Of a stretch of DNA of 64,000 nucleotides, positions 15,838-24,891 are shown in pieces; position 1 is the stretch's first letter; each line of letters opens with the position of its first letter. The notes under the pieces were generated by a model. The model ran no database searches, was not told where the DNA came from, and saw only the letters and a program-made list of their open reading frames with translations. The position numbers and the translations under genes are program-made. This stretch comes from Actinokineospora fastidiosa (GTDB taxonomy: Bacteria; Actinomycetota; Actinomycetes; Mycobacteriales; Pseudonocardiaceae), in assembly GCF_014648415.1 (NCBI RefSeq), contig NZ_BMRB01000005.1:248001-312000 (forward strand), given 5' to 3'.

Positions 15838-16263
15838 ATGGAACCGGTCGTCGGCGCCACCCCCGCGGTCGTCAAGTCCGAGGAGCAGTGGCGCGCCGAG
15901 CTCAACCCCGCCGAGTACCGCGTCCTGCGCGAGGCGGGCACCGAACCCGCCTGGACGGGCGAGTACACCGAAACCAAGACCACCGGGGTCTACCACTGCC
16001 GGGCGTGCGGGGCGGAGCTGTTCCGCAGCGAGACGAAGTTCGACTCCCACTGCGGCTGGCCGTCGTTCTTCTCGCCCCTGGCGGGCGACCGCGTCATCCT
16101 GCGCGAGGACCGCTCGCACGGGATGGTGCGCACCGAGGTCCTGTGCGCGACGTGCCACAGCCACCTGGGCCACGTCTTCGAGGGCGAGGGCTACCCGACC
16201 CCCACCGACCAGCGCTACTGCATCAACTCCATCTCCCTGCGGCTGGTCCCCGACGAGGCGTAG
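15838..16263 (+). CDS. msrB: Peptide methionine-R-sulfoxide reductase
   Basis: A 141-residue enzyme that reduces methionine-R-sulfoxide in proteins. The two zinc Cys pairs YHCRACGAELF and LCATCHSHLGHVF are present, the core SHCGWPSFFSPL is intact, and the catalytic Cys sits in RYCINSISLRL near the C terminus. TAGCGT at 15825-15830 is seven bases before the ATG at 15838, supporting a leaderless start there rather than at GTG 15829. Corresponds to Rv2674 in the conserved block. Confidence 0.94.
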   Translation: MEPVVGATPAVVKSEEQWRAELNPAEYRVLREAGTEPAWTGEYTETKTTGVYHCRACGAELFRSETKFDSHCGWPSFFSPLAGDRVILREDRSHGMVRTEVLCATCHSHLGHVFEGEGYPTPTDQRYCINSISLRLVPDEA

Positions 16264-16267
16264 GTCA

Positions 16268-16293
16268 CACATGTGGTAACATGTGGGACATGT
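16268..16293 (+). promoter_or_regulatory. Toxin-antitoxin promoter and operator
   Basis: Three ACATGT palindromes begin at 16269, 16279 and 16288; the first is within the perfect 8-mer CACATGTG. TAACAT (16277-16282) lies seven bases before the antitoxin ATG (16290), giving a leaderless promoter that the repeats cover completely. Binding of the VapB/VapC complex here is inferred. Confidence 0.6.
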
Positions 16294-16592
16294 CTGCTCC
16301 GGCCGAGAAGGAAACCGTCCGCCCGACCGTGGGGATGCGCGAGTTGTCCCACCACACGGCCCGGGTTCTCGGGCTGGTCAAGGCGGGGGAAACCGTCGAG
16401 ATCACCGAACGCGGCAAGACGATCGCCCGCATCGTCCCGGCCGCCGACGACCGCTACGCCCAACTGGTCGCAGCCGGGCTGATCCGCCAGGCGCAGGAGC
16501 CGTTCAGCGTGGCCGACCTGCCCGAGCCGGTGCCGAACCTGACCGACCGGACCACCGACGAGTGGTTGGACGAACTCCGCGGAGACCGCTGA
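16290..16592 (+). CDS. vapB: Phd/YefM-family antitoxin (VapB)
   Basis: A 100-residue antitoxin. The N-terminal DNA-binding part VGMRELSHHTARVLGLVKAGETVEITERGKTIARIVPA is the Phd/YefM fold. The acidic C-terminal tail (DEWLDELRGD) would wrap the toxin. A second ATG at 16281 lies inside the operator, so I chose 16290. The toxin gene starts immediately after the stop codon. Expected to repress its own promoter. Confidence 0.88.
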   Translation: MSAPAEKETVRPTVGMRELSHHTARVLGLVKAGETVEITERGKTIARIVPAADDRYAQLVAAGLIRQAQEPFSVADLPEPVPNLTDRTTDEWLDELRGDR

Positions 16593-17006
16593 ATGCCGAC
16601 GCTGATCTACTTCGACACCTCGGCATTGGCCAAGCTGTTCGTCGCCGAACAGGAGTCGCCGGATCTGCGTCACTGGCTCACGGGTCGGCCGGAACCGCGC
16701 TTGGTGTCGTCGGCGCTGCTCGGCGTGGAGCTGATCCGGCTCCTGGGCAGGACGAACCCCAGCGCGGTCCCGGTCGCTGAGCGCTTCCTGGTCAAGAAGG
16801 TGGACCTGGTCGAGATCACGCCGCCCGTGCTCGCCGACGCGACCACCCTGCCGCCGCCCAGGCTCGGGACCCTGGACGCGATCCACCTGGCCACGGCGAT
16901 GGACGTCGCCGACAGCGTCGACTGCATGGTCACCTACGACAAGGTGCTCGCCGACGCGGCGCGGTTGGCCGGAATGGCCGTATCCTCGCCGGGTGCCCCG
17001 ACCTGA
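16593..17006 (+). CDS. vapC: PIN-domain toxin ribonuclease (VapC)
   Basis: A 137-residue VapC-type RNase. The four conserved acidic residues are present: Asp in IYFDTSALAKLF, Glu in LGVELIRLLG, Asp in LGTLDAIHLATAM and Asp in VTYDKVLADAARLAG. VapC toxins cleave tRNA or rRNA with Mg2+. The gene follows vapB without a gap. The pair sits between msrB and the MNIO operon, an acquired-looking position in an otherwise conserved region. Confidence 0.9.
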   Translation: MPTLIYFDTSALAKLFVAEQESPDLRHWLTGRPEPRLVSSALLGVELIRLLGRTNPSAVPVAERFLVKKVDLVEITPPVLADATTLPPPRLGTLDAIHLATAMDVADSVDCMVTYDKVLADAARLAGMAVSSPGAPT

Positions 17007-17059
17007 GGCGCGTGCCGCTCACGCGATCTTCGCGCGGTCCGTTTCCCGGCAACGGCAAG

Positions 17060-17099
17060 CCTAAATCCTGCCCAGGGCTTCCCTAAGTCTTGCTCAAGC
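17060..17099 (+). repeat. Imperfect direct repeat upstream of the MNIO operon
   Basis: Two copies of CCTAARTCYTGCYCARG begin at 17060 and 17082, 22 bases (about two helical turns) apart. They are in the 255-base gap between vapC and the TIGR04222 gene. Such spacing suits a regulator binding one DNA face. No clear -10 was found between here and the ATG. Confidence 0.5.
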
Positions 17100-17261
17100 T
17101 GTCTTGTGCCCGCCATCACACCCCCAGAGCATGGTCCTGCCCGGTCGATCCTGATCGGACAGCCGGAAAGTATGGATGGGCGGTGTGGTCCGTGTCGTGA
17201 CCAGCGGCGGCGAGAGCCACCCGGGCGCGTAGGGGACCGCCTGCCCGGCAAGGGGGACGCA

Positions 17262-18161
17262 ATGGAACCGTGGGGCATTTCCGGGCCCGACTTCTTGCGG
17301 ATCTACCTGGTCGGTTTCGTGTTCGTGCTGCTGTTCGCCGCGGCGGTGCGGATCGCGATCAGGGCGGGGACGCCGGTGGGCCGGTCGACGGCGGGGTTGA
17401 TCAGCGCCGACCAGCTCTCCGTGCACGAACTGGCGTATCTGGCCGGGGGGCCGAGGCGGGTGGTGGAGACCGCGGTGGCCCGACTGCTGGATCTCGGCAA
17501 GCTGAAGGCGAGCCGCAACGGGACGGTCCGGGTGGTGGCGGGGGCCACGGCGACGGACATGGTCGACCGGGCGGTCCTGACGGATGCGAAGAGGTACTCG
17601 AACCGAACCGTGGGCCTGCTGGTCGACCGGGTCGGCCGCGACGACACGGTGCGCGCCGTGCGGACGTCGCTGGCCGTCAAGGGGCTGCTGGTCGACGGGG
17701 GCGCCATGCGGGCGCGGCTCGCCGCGGTTCCCGCGCTGGTGCTCCTCGTGGTGGGCGTGGCTCGGTGGGTCAACGGCATCTCGAAGGGCTACCCGGTCGG
17801 CTGGCTCACCGTGGGGCTGATCGTGACCGCGGTGGTCACCGTCGCGCTCTACCGGGCGCCGCTGTCCGAGCGCACCTACGCCGGTGAGCGGGTGCTGGGC
17901 CAGGCGAGGGGGAAGTCACGGCCCGGCGCGGGCACCGAGGCCGCGCTGCTCGGCGGGGCCACGACGGCCGTGCTGTTCGCGGGCCTGACCGCCTACCCGG
18001 ACCCGGAGATCAGCACGGCGCTGGCCGCCACCCGCGCGAGCGGCGCGGGCTTGGGGTCCAGCGGGTCGTCGGGATACGCGTGCTCGGGCGCTTCCTCGTG
18101 CTCCGGCGGGGGCAGCAGCAGCTGCGGGGGAGGCGGCTGCGGCGGCGGAGGCGGCGGCTGA
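17262..18161 (+). CDS. TIGR04222-type membrane protein with Cys/Gly/Ser tail
   Basis: A 299-residue membrane protein. An N-terminal helix (about 14-34) precedes a cytoplasmic domain with [27 protein letters not shown], then hydrophobic segments near 152-170, 178-197 and 232-250. The last 26 residues form a Gly/Ser tail with Cys at 274, 280, 288 and 293, and there is no other Cys in the protein. Families of this type are known to lie beside DUF692 genes. I infer that the tail is the substrate of the MNIO enzyme encoded 16 bases downstream. AAGGGGGAC ribosome site before the ATG. Confidence 0.82.
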   Translation: MEPWGISGPDFLRIYLVGFVFVLLFAAAVRIAIRAGTPVGRSTAGLISADQLSVHELAYLAGGPRRVVETAVARLLDLGKLKASRNGTVRVVAGATATDMVDRAVLTDAKRYSNRTVGLLVDRVGRDDTVRAVRTSLAVKGLLVDGGAMRARLAAVPALVLLVVGVARWVNGISKGYPVGWLTVGLIVTAVVTVALYRAPLSERTYAGERVLGQARGKSRPGAGTEAALLGGATTAVLFAGLTAYPDPEISTALAATRASGAGLGSSGSSGYACSGASSCSGGGSSSCGGGGCGGGGGG

Positions 18162-18177
18162 CGCGCGAAGCGGGGGC

Positions 18178-18990
18178 ATGATGGACGCCATGGGACCTGT
18201 GGGGGTGGGCATCGGCTGGCGGTCGGAGATCGATCTGACGGTCGAACGGCTGCCGGGAGTCGATTTCGTGGAGGTCGTCGCGGAGAACATCCACCGCGGC
18301 GAACTCCCCGACTCCCTGCGGGTGCTCCGGTCCCGTGGCGTCCCCGTGCTCCCGCACGCCGTCTCGCTGTCGCTGGGCGGGGCCGACCCGGTGGACACCG
18401 CCCGGGTCGAGCACCTCGCCGAGGTCGCCGCCATGGTCGACGCGCCGCTGGTGAGCGACCACGTGTGCTTCGTGCGGGCGGGCGGGCTGGACTCCGGGCA
18501 CCTGATGCCGGTCCCCCGCACCCGCGCCGCGCTGGACGTGCTCACCGAGAATGTCGTTGCGGCGCAATCGATCCTGGGCGTCCCGCTGGCGCTGGAGAAC
18601 ATCGCCGCGCTGCTGGAGTGGCCGGACGCGGAACTGACCGAGGCCCAGTTCCTCACCGAGCTGGCCGAGCGCACCGAGTGCCTGCTGCTGCTCGACGTGG
18701 CCAACATGTGGGCCAACGCCCGCAACCTCGGGCACGACATCGACGCCCTGCTCGACGGCCTCCCCCTGGAGCGCGTCGCTTACGTCCACGTCGCGGGCGG
18801 CTACGAGCACGACGGCGTCTACCACGACTCGCACGCCCACCCGGTCCCGCAGGAGGTCTTCGACCTGCTCGCCGACCTCTGCGCCCGCCGCAAACCCCCG
18901 GGCGTCCTGCTCGAACGCGACGACCACTACCCGGCCGACGAGGACTTCGCCGCAGAACTCGCCGTGATCCGCGCGGTGCTCGCCCCATGA
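18178..18990 (+). CDS. DUF692 (MNIO) iron-dependent oxidative enzyme
   Basis: A 270-residue TIM-barrel enzyme of the multinuclear non-heme iron family. Characteristic blocks: [81 protein letters not shown] and LLERDDHYP. These supply the His, Glu, Asp and Asn iron ligands. Known members (MbnB, TglH, ChrH) oxidatively rearrange Cys residues of peptides. The neighbouring membrane protein has all its Cys in a tail, which fits such chemistry. Starts at 18181 or 18190 are also possible. Overlaps the next gene by ATGA. Confidence 0.9.
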   Translation: MMDAMGPVGVGIGWRSEIDLTVERLPGVDFVEVVAENIHRGELPDSLRVLRSRGVPVLPHAVSLSLGGADPVDTARVEHLAEVAAMVDAPLVSDHVCFVRAGGLDSGHLMPVPRTRAALDVLTENVVAAQSILGVPLALENIAALLEWPDAELTEAQFLTELAERTECLLLLDVANMWANARNLGHDIDALLDGLPLERVAYVHVAGGYEHDGVYHDSHAHPVPQEVFDLLADLCARRKPPGVLLERDDHYPADEDFAAELAVIRAVLAP

Positions 18991-19313
18991 CCCCCGACCC
19001 GCGCGCGGACCTCGCCCGCAGGCAGGCGGACCTCCTGCGCGCCGTGCTCGCCGACGGCCCACCCCCACCAGGTTTCGACGAACGCATGCTGGCCATCGAG
19101 GCCACCGCCCTCCTGGCCAAACGCCGCCGGGTGAACGCCATCGTCGACCCGGACACCGCGGCCGAACTCGGCGACCGCTACCGCGAACTCTTCGACACCT
19201 GGGCCAAGGCCCACCCCCGCCCCGCGGGCACCCGCGCCCGGGCCGACGCCGCCGCCTTCCGCGAGTGGGCACTACCGGCAAAACGCCGCCGCCGATGGTG
19301 GCAGCGCCGATAA
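18987..19313 (+). CDS. Small partner protein of the MNIO operon
   Basis: A 108-residue helical protein starting in the MNIO stop codon. The opening [25 protein letters not shown] resembles the N terminus of DUF2063-type partner proteins of MNIO enzymes, where it helps recognise the precursor. The middle is helical with [13 protein letters not shown], and the end is strongly basic and aromatic ([10 protein letters not shown]), which could touch membrane lipids. I infer a substrate-recognition or scaffold role. The similarity to DUF2063 is weak and by eye. Confidence 0.7.
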   Translation: MTPDPRADLARRQADLLRAVLADGPPPPGFDERMLAIEATALLAKRRRVNAIVDPDTAAELGDRYRELFDTWAKAHPRPAGTRARADAAAFREWALPAKRRRRWWQRR

Positions 19314-19435
19314 GCCGGAACGCCCCAGCTATCGCGCTCCCCGAGCAGACACCAACACCGTCGATGGGGGCGCCGAAAGCCACACTCCTGCCGTGCTCCC
19401 CCAGCAGGCATCCCCGAACGCCCGCAACGGGCGGT

Positions 19436-19467
19436 AGAGCCCGGAACGCCCCCGCATTCCGGGCTCT
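19436..19467. terminator. Bidirectional terminator hairpin
   Basis: AGAGCCCGGAA (19436-19446) pairs perfectly with TTCCGGGCTCT (19457-19467), an 11-base stem with a 10-base loop. It lies between the convergent MNIO operon and the VOC gene and would stop both. Confidence 0.75.
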
Positions 19468-19474
19468 GGGCGGG

Positions 19475-20230
19475 TCACTGCTCCGGGACGTTGGCCATCA
19501 CGTGGAAGCGCGTGCCCTGGTCGTCGGCGAGGGTGAGCATTCGGCCGAACGGGGTGTCCTCGATCGGGGCGAGCACCGAGCCGCCCAGCTTCTGGACCGT
19601 GGCTGCGGTGGTGTCGGCGTCCTCGGCCTGGAAGTAGACCACCCAGCCCGGGCCGTCGCCGTCGCCGATGCCTCCCACGGGCTGCTCGGCGTTGGGCACG
19701 TTGATGGTGAAGTACGTGTCCATGCCGTCGACCGCGCCGTAGGTGTAGTCGAAGACCTTGGCGTAGAACTCCTTGGCGCGCGCGGAATCGGCGCTCATGT
19801 GCTCGTTCCACACCAGCGCGCCCGGCTCGTTCGCCAGGTCGGCTCCGGTGTTGGTGCCCGCCTGCCACAGGCCGAACACGGCGCCGACCGGGTCGGCGGC
19901 GATGACCATGCTGCCCTTGTCGTGGACGGCCATCGGCTCGAAGAGGAGCTTGCCGCCCGCGGCGACGACGGCCTCGGCGCTCGCGGCGACGTCCTCGGTG
20001 GCCAGGTAGGTGGTCCACACCGCTGGCTGATCGGGCGACTGCCTGGGCCCGATGCCCGCCACGGGGTGGCCGTCCTTGCTCGCGATGCCGTACCCGGCGA
20101 ACTCCTCGCCGCCGGACTCGAAGGTCCAGCCGAACAGCCCGCCGTAGAACGCGACGGCGCGGTCGACATCGGTGCCCAGGTCGACCCAGCAGGGCGTGCC
20201 AGCGGGCCACGCGGTCTTGCGAACGACCAT
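19475..20230 (-). CDS. Two-module VOC family protein
   Basis: A 251-residue protein of two glyoxalase-fold halves. Module 1 opens with PCWVDLGTDVDRAVAFYGGLFGWTF and ends with DPVGAVFGLWQ. Module 2 opens with LVWNEHMSADSARAKEFYAKVFDYTY and ends with DDQGTRFHVM. This is the layout of small-molecule-binding hydroxylase or antibiotic-binding VOC proteins in actinomycetes. Substrate unknown. I chose the ATG at 20230, preceded by GAAAGG; upstream codons do not belong. Confidence 0.88.
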   Translation of the reverse strand: MVVRKTAWPAGTPCWVDLGTDVDRAVAFYGGLFGWTFESGGEEFAGYGIASKDGHPVAGIGPRQSPDQPAVWTTYLATEDVAASAEAVVAAGGKLLFEPMAVHDKGSMVIAADPVGAVFGLWQAGTNTGADLANEPGALVWNEHMSADSARAKEFYAKVFDYTYGAVDGMDTYFTINVPNAEQPVGGIGDGDGPGWVVYFQAEDADTTAATVQKLGGSVLAPIEDTPFGRMLTLADDQGTRFHVMANVPEQ

Positions 20231-20304
20231 GATCGTGCCTTTCGGGAGAGGGATTGGCGGAACCGGGCCCAAGCTAGACCCGGTCACCGACAATCGCTTC
20301 CCGA

Positions 20305-20997
20305 CTAGGGCAGGTTGGCCACCAGCTCGGCGGCGGGCAGCCGGGTCCCGGTGTAGAACGGGATCTCTTCGCGCACGTGCAGCCGCGCCTCGGTGCCGCG
20401 CAGGTGGCGCATCAGGTCGACGATGCGGTGCAGCTCGTCGGCCTCGAAGGCGAGGATCCACTCGTAGTCGCCGAGGGCGAACGACGCCACGGTGTTCGCG
20501 CGCACGTCCGGGAAGTCGCGGGCCTCCTTGCCGTGGTCGGCCAGCATCTTGCGGCGGTCGGCCTCGGGCAGCAGGTACCACTCGTACGACCGCACGAACG
20601 GGTAGACGCACACGTACTTGCGCGCCTCCTCACCGGCGAGGAACGCCGGGATGTGGCTGCGGTTGAACTCCGCGGGCCGGTGCAGCGCGACCTGGCTCCA
20701 CACCGGCGTGGACGCCCGGCCGACGGCGGTGCGGCGGAATCCGGTGTAGGCCGCCTGGACCTCCTCGATGGCCTCGGCGTGCCACCAGATCATGTAGTCC
20801 GCGTCGGCCCGCAGGCCCGCGACGTCGTAGACGCCGCGCACCTCGACGCCCTTGTCCGCGAGCGCGTCCAGGTAGGACTGCGCCTCGGTGGCTGCCGGTC
20901 CCCGGTCGGCGGGCAGCGCGCCGGGCGTGACGCGGAAGACCGACCACATGGTGTACCGGATCGTGTCGTTGAGCTCGGTGTAGTTCAGGCGGGCCAT
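20305..20997 (-). CDS. hemQ: Coproheme decarboxylase (hydrogen-peroxide-dependent)
   Basis: A 230-residue chlorite-dismutase-fold protein that converts coproheme to heme b in the coproporphyrin-dependent pathway of Gram-positives. The motif [13 protein letters not shown] contains the catalytic Tyr, and [12 protein letters not shown] and [18 protein letters not shown] frame the heme pocket. It follows hemE and hemY in the same direction, as Rv2676c does in M. tuberculosis. The 18-base gap from hemY indicates one operon. Confidence 0.94.
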   Translation of the reverse strand: MARLNYTELNDTIRYTMWSVFRVTPGALPADRGPAATEAQSYLDALADKGVEVRGVYDVAGLRADADYMIWWHAEAIEEVQAAYTGFRRTAVGRASTPVWSQVALHRPAEFNRSHIPAFLAGEEARKYVCVYPFVRSYEWYLLPEADRRKMLADHGKEARDFPDVRANTVASFALGDYEWILAFEADELHRIVDLMRHLRGTEARLHVREEIPFYTGTRLPAAELVANLP

Positions 20998-21015
20998 ACC
21001 GCCATCGTCCCACCC

Positions 21016-22404
21016 TCAGCGCGCGGCGAGCAGGTGGGCGGCGACACGTCGGGCGGCCGCGTCCCCGGTGGCCGCGCAGGCCGGGAGGCCGACGCCGTGC
21101 AGTGTGGCGCCCGCCACCGCCAGCCCCGGCGTCGCGGCGACGGCGCGCTCGATCCCGGCGACCAGGTCGGTGTGCCCCACGGCGTACTGCGGCAGCCCGC
21201 CGCCCCACCGCTGGACGACGGCGTCGAGCGGGCCTGCGGTCACGCCCGCCAGCTCGGCGAGGTCCGCGCGGACGACGCGGACCAGCTCGTCGTCGGTGAG
21301 GCGCAGCGCGCCCGGGTCGCCGAAGCGGCCGACGGACCCGCGCACCAGCACCGGACCGCCGCGCCCCCACTTCGTCGCCGAGTAGGTGAACGCCTTCACC
21401 GCGAACGGGGCGCCGTCGGCGCGCCGCTCGCCCGCGCCGACGAGGACGCCGGAGGTGCCGGGCAGCTCGGTGCCCTCGGGGAAGGCGAGCGCCACGACCG
21501 CCATGGAGGCCAGTTGCACGCGCGCGTACGCGGCCGACGCCTCCGGTACGACGCCCGCCAGCAGCTTGCGTGCCGACGGCGCCGGGACCGCGAGCACGAC
21601 GGCGTCAGCGCGCAGGTCCGGGAGGGCGTGTCCGGGCGCGGCCGCGCCGAGCGCGAGCCGCCAGCCCGCGCCGGAGCGCTCCAGCTCTCGGACGACCGTC
21701 CCGGTGCGGACGTCGGCGGCGGCCGCCAGCCCCCGGACCAGGCCGCTGAGACCGGTCTCCAGGGTGGCGAACACGGGCTCGCCGGTCGCCGGGCGCACGA
21801 CCCTGGCCGCGGCCTCGGTCAGCGAGGTCGCGCCCGCGTCGAGCGCGGCGGCGATGGGGGCCATGGTGGCGCGCAGGCCGAGCCCGTCGACGCTGCCCGC
21901 GTAGACGCCGCCGAGCAGCGGGTCGACCAGGCGGTCGGTCAGCTCGTCGCCGTAGCGCTCGCGCAGCAGCGGGCCGAGCGGCGCGTCGCCGTCCAGCCGG
22001 AGCGGCCGCAGGCCCGCCTCGGCCTCGACGCGGCGCAGCCCGTCGGCGGAGAGCACGTCCGCGACGGCGGCCGGGTCGGCGGGCAGGCCGAGCATGGTGC
22101 CGCCGGGGATGGGCCGGGTGGTCGCGCCCGCGCGGACCGTCGAGCGGGCGCCGGTCGGGTGCACGACACCGCCGAGCCCCAGCTCGGCGACCAGGTCGGC
22201 GACCTCGGGCCTGCGGTTCAGCCAGGCCTCGGCGCCGACGTCGAAGCGCGTGCCCGCGATGTCGACGGTGCGCAGCTTGCCGCCGACGCGGTCGGACTGT
22301 TCCAGGACGACGATCCGCGCGCCCGGCCCGAGCAGCGCGCGCAGCCGGTGCGCCGCCGCGAGCCCGGCGATCCCGCCGCCGACGACCGCGACGTCCGCGG
22401 TCAT
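21016..22404 (-). CDS. hemY: Coproporphyrinogen III oxidase, FAD-dependent
   Basis: A 462-residue flavoprotein that oxidises coproporphyrinogen III to coproporphyrin III. The FAD Rossmann motif [17 protein letters not shown] opens the protein, [18 protein letters not shown] follows, and the C terminus has [26 protein letters not shown], the second FAD contact. In actinobacteria the coproporphyrin route applies, supported by hemQ next door. The ATG at 22404 overlaps the hemE stop (ATGA). Confidence 0.94.
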   Translation of the reverse strand: MTADVAVVGGGIAGLAAAHRLRALLGPGARIVVLEQSDRVGGKLRTVDIAGTRFDVGAEAWLNRRPEVADLVAELGLGGVVHPTGARSTVRAGATTRPIPGGTMLGLPADPAAVADVLSADGLRRVEAEAGLRPLRLDGDAPLGPLLRERYGDELTDRLVDPLLGGVYAGSVDGLGLRATMAPIAAALDAGATSLTEAAARVVRPATGEPVFATLETGLSGLVRGLAAAADVRTGTVVRELERSGAGWRLALGAAAPGHALPDLRADAVVLAVPAPSARKLLAGVVPEASAAYARVQLASMAVVALAFPEGTELPGTSGVLVGAGERRADGAPFAVKAFTYSATKWGRGGPVLVRGSVGRFGDPGALRLTDDELVRVVRADLAELAGVTAGPLDAVVQRWGGGLPQYAVGHTDLVAGIERAVAATPGLAVAGATLHGVGLPACAATGDAAARRVAAHLLAAR

Positions 22405-23501
22405 CGCACCGGCAGCCTGTGCACCAGCTCGACCAGGCGGGTCAGGACGTCGGGGTCGGTCTGCGGCAGCACGCCGTGCCCGAGGTTGAAGACGTGGCCG
22501 TCGGCCGAGCGGCCCTCGGCGACGATCCGCTCGGCGTGCGCGCGCACTGCCTCGTCGCCTGCGAACAGCACGGCGGGGTCGAGGTTGCCCTGCACCACCG
22601 GTCCGGCGGCGAACTCCCCCGGCGCGGCGGCGACGCGGCGCACGGCCTCGTCCAGCGGGGTGCGCCAGTCGACGCCGACCACGTCCGCGCCGGCCTCGCG
22701 CATCGCGCCGAGCAGGGCGCCGGTGCCGACGCCGAAGTGGATGCGCGGGACACCCGCGTCGGCCAGCCCGGACAGCACGCGCGCGGAGTGCGGCAGCACG
22801 TACTGGCGGTAGTCGCGTTCGGACAGCGCGCCCGCCCACGAATCGAACAGCTGCACGGCGTCCACGCCCGCGGCGAGCTGCGCGCGCAGGAACGTCAGGG
22901 TGATGTCGGCGAGCCGGTCCAGCAGCGCGTGCCAGGTCTCCGGGTCGGAGTACATCAGCGCCTTGGTGTGCTCGTGGTTGCGGCTGGGCCCGCCCTCGAC
23001 CAGGTAGGACGCCAGGGTGAACGGCGCGCCGGCGAACCCGATCAGCGGGGTGTCGCCGAGCGCGGCGGTGAGCAGCCGGACGGCCTCGGCGACCGGCGCG
23101 ACGGCGGCCGGGTCCAGGGTCGGCAGCGCGGCGACGGCGTCCGGGGTGCGGACCGGCTCGGCCACGACCGGCCCGGTGCCCGCGACGATGTCCAGGTCGA
23201 CGCCCGCGGCCACCAGCGGCACGACGATGTCGCTGAACAGGATGGCCGCGTCGACGCCGTGGCGGCGCACCGGCTGCAGCGTCACCTCGCGGACCAGCTC
23301 GGGGTCGAAGCAGGCGGCGAGCATGGGCACGCCCTCGCGCACGGCCCGGTACTCCGGCAGCGAGCGGCCCGCCTGCCGCATGAACCACACCGGCACGCGT
23401 TCCGGGATCCCGCCTCGGGCGGCCACCAGGAACGGGGCGTCGGGAAGGTGCCTGCGGGCGGCCGTCGGCAGGCCCGCCTGGATGTCCGCTGTGTCAGTCA
23501 T
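22401..23501 (-). CDS. hemE: Uroporphyrinogen decarboxylase
   Basis: A 366-residue enzyme removing the four acetate carboxyls of uroporphyrinogen III. Signature [16 protein letters not shown] (about 43-58), the catalytic Asp in [12 protein letters not shown], Tyr in [14 protein letters not shown], and [12 protein letters not shown] with [14 protein letters not shown] near the end are all present. First gene of a hemE-hemY-hemQ operon. I chose the ATG at 23501 (TDTADIQ); 26 upstream codons lack similarity. Confidence 0.95.
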   Translation of the reverse strand: MTDTADIQAGLPTAARRHLPDAPFLVAARGGIPERVPVWFMRQAGRSLPEYRAVREGVPMLAACFDPELVREVTLQPVRRHGVDAAILFSDIVVPLVAAGVDLDIVAGTGPVVAEPVRTPDAVAALPTLDPAAVAPVAEAVRLLTAALGDTPLIGFAGAPFTLASYLVEGGPSRNHEHTKALMYSDPETWHALLDRLADITLTFLRAQLAAGVDAVQLFDSWAGALSERDYRQYVLPHSARVLSGLADAGVPRIHFGVGTGALLGAMREAGADVVGVDWRTPLDEAVRRVAAAPGEFAAGPVVQGNLDPAVLFAGDEAVRAHAERIVAEGRSADGHVFNLGHGVLPQTDPDVLTRLVELVHRLPVR

Positions 23502-23618
23502 GGCACGTCCAATCGTGCCACGCGCCCCCCGGACGGTGGCTACTCGCACCGTGGGTTGCGGTATTGGTCGGCGCGCCATCCCCGCTCACCGTCTCGGGTG
23601 GTCTTACAGTTACCAGTC

Positions 23619-24179
23619 GTGACCGAGACGCCAGCGCCTGAGATCTTCGTCCGGGCCGTCGCGGCGCTGCGGTCGCTGCGCCCGCGTCGGGAGCTGCAGC
23701 TCGCCGAGGTCCGCGCTCCGCAGCGGCTGGCCCCGTTCGCGTACGCGCTCACCGCCGAGGCCGACGGCCCCGGCGACGTGCACGCCACCGGCAGGCTGAT
23801 CCTGCTGCACGACCCGGAGGGCCAGCAGGCCTGGGACGGCGTGCTGCGCCTGGTCGCCTACGTGCGCGCCGAGCTGGACGCGGAGCTGGCCGACGACCCG
23901 CTGCTGCCCAGCGTCGGCTGGTCGTGGCTCACCGACGCGCTGACCGCCGCGGGCGCGGAGCACACCGCGCTGGGCGGCACCGTCACCGACACGTCCTCGG
24001 CCCGCTTCGGCGACATCGCCGGGCCCGCCCGCACCGACGACCTTGAGCTGCGCGCGTCGTGGACGCCGGTGTCGGAGGACCTGGTGGCCCACGGCGAGGC
24101 GTTCTGCGACCTGATGGCGAGCGTGGTCGGCCTGCCGCCGGTCGGGGTGGCGCTGTTCAGCCAGCGGCAGGGCGACTGA
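23619..24179 (+). CDS. DUF3000 family protein
   Basis: A 186-residue soluble protein beginning TETPAPEIFVRAVAALRSLRPRRELQLAEV and containing WSWLTDALTAAGAEH and LGGTVTDTSSARFGDI. This corresponds to Rv2680 in the conserved block, always near hemE and rnd. Function unknown. GTG start; TACAGT (23605-23610) eight bases earlier could be a -10. Divergent from hemE. Confidence 0.85.
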   Translation: MTETPAPEIFVRAVAALRSLRPRRELQLAEVRAPQRLAPFAYALTAEADGPGDVHATGRLILLHDPEGQQAWDGVLRLVAYVRAELDAELADDPLLPSVGWSWLTDALTAAGAEHTALGGTVTDTSSARFGDIAGPARTDDLELRASWTPVSEDLVAHGEAFCDLMASVVGLPPVGVALFSQRQGD

Positions 24180-24210
24180 GGATGTCGGTGGGCACGGCTA
24201 GCGTGGGGGC

Positions 24211-24843
24211 ATGACGAACGCGCACCTGTACGTCCTGGACACCATGGCCGACTGGGAGGTCGGCCACCTGATCGCGGAGCTGAACACCGGCCGCTTCTTC
24301 GCCGAGCCCGGCACCGCGCTCCCCGTGCGCACCGTCGGCGCCACCCGCGCCCCCATCCGCACGATGGGCGGTCTGACCATCGCCCCCGACCTGGCCATCG
24401 ATGAGCTCGCCCCGCAGGAGAGCGCGCTGCTCATCCTGCCCGGCTCGGAGATCTGGGACGCGCAGGAGCACGCCCCCGCCGCGGCCAAGGCGGCGGAGTT
24501 CCTGGCCGCGGGCGTGCCGGTGGCCGCGATCTGCGGCGCCACCGTCGCCCTGGCGGCCGCTGGCCTGCTCGACACCCGCATCCACACCAGCAACGACCCG
24601 AACGCGCTGGCCGCGCTGGCCCCGAACTACCTCGGCGCGCACCTCTACCGCAACGAGCCCGCCGTCGTCGACGGCGACCTGATCACCGCGAGCGGCGTGG
24701 CCCCGCTGGAGTTCGCCCGCGCCGTGCTCTCGCGCCTCGGCGTGTTGAGCCAGCCCGCCCTGGACGCCTGGTACGGGCTGTTCTCCACGCACGAGCCGCA
24801 CCACTTCCACGCGCTGATGGCCGCGGTGCCGCAGCCCGCGTGA
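24211..24843 (+). CDS. DJ-1/PfpI family protein
   Basis: A 210-residue class-I glutamine-amidotransferase-like protein. The nucleophile Cys is in VAAICGATVALAAAGLLD after an LLILPGSEIWD strand, and DGDLITASGVAPLEFARAVL is the usual later block. Members act as glyoxalases, peptidases or chaperones; the activity here cannot be fixed. TAGCGT (24199-24204) six bases before the ATG suggests a leaderless promoter. A strong hairpin follows. Confidence 0.9.
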   Translation: MTNAHLYVLDTMADWEVGHLIAELNTGRFFAEPGTALPVRTVGATRAPIRTMGGLTIAPDLAIDELAPQESALLILPGSEIWDAQEHAPAAAKAAEFLAAGVPVAAICGATVALAAAGLLDTRIHTSNDPNALAALAPNYLGAHLYRNEPAVVDGDLITASGVAPLEFARAVLSRLGVLSQPALDAWYGLFSTHEPHHFHALMAAVPQPA

Positions 24844-24849
24844 GAACGG

Positions 24850-24884
24850 GGTCCGCGGCGGCTCGGGGATGGCCGCCGCGGACC
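24850..24884. terminator. Bidirectional terminator hairpin
   Basis: GGTCCGCGGCGGC (24850-24862) pairs perfectly with GCCGCCGCGGACC (24872-24884), a 13-base stem with a nine-base loop between convergent genes. Confidence 0.75.
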
Positions 24885-24891
24885 GCTCCGG

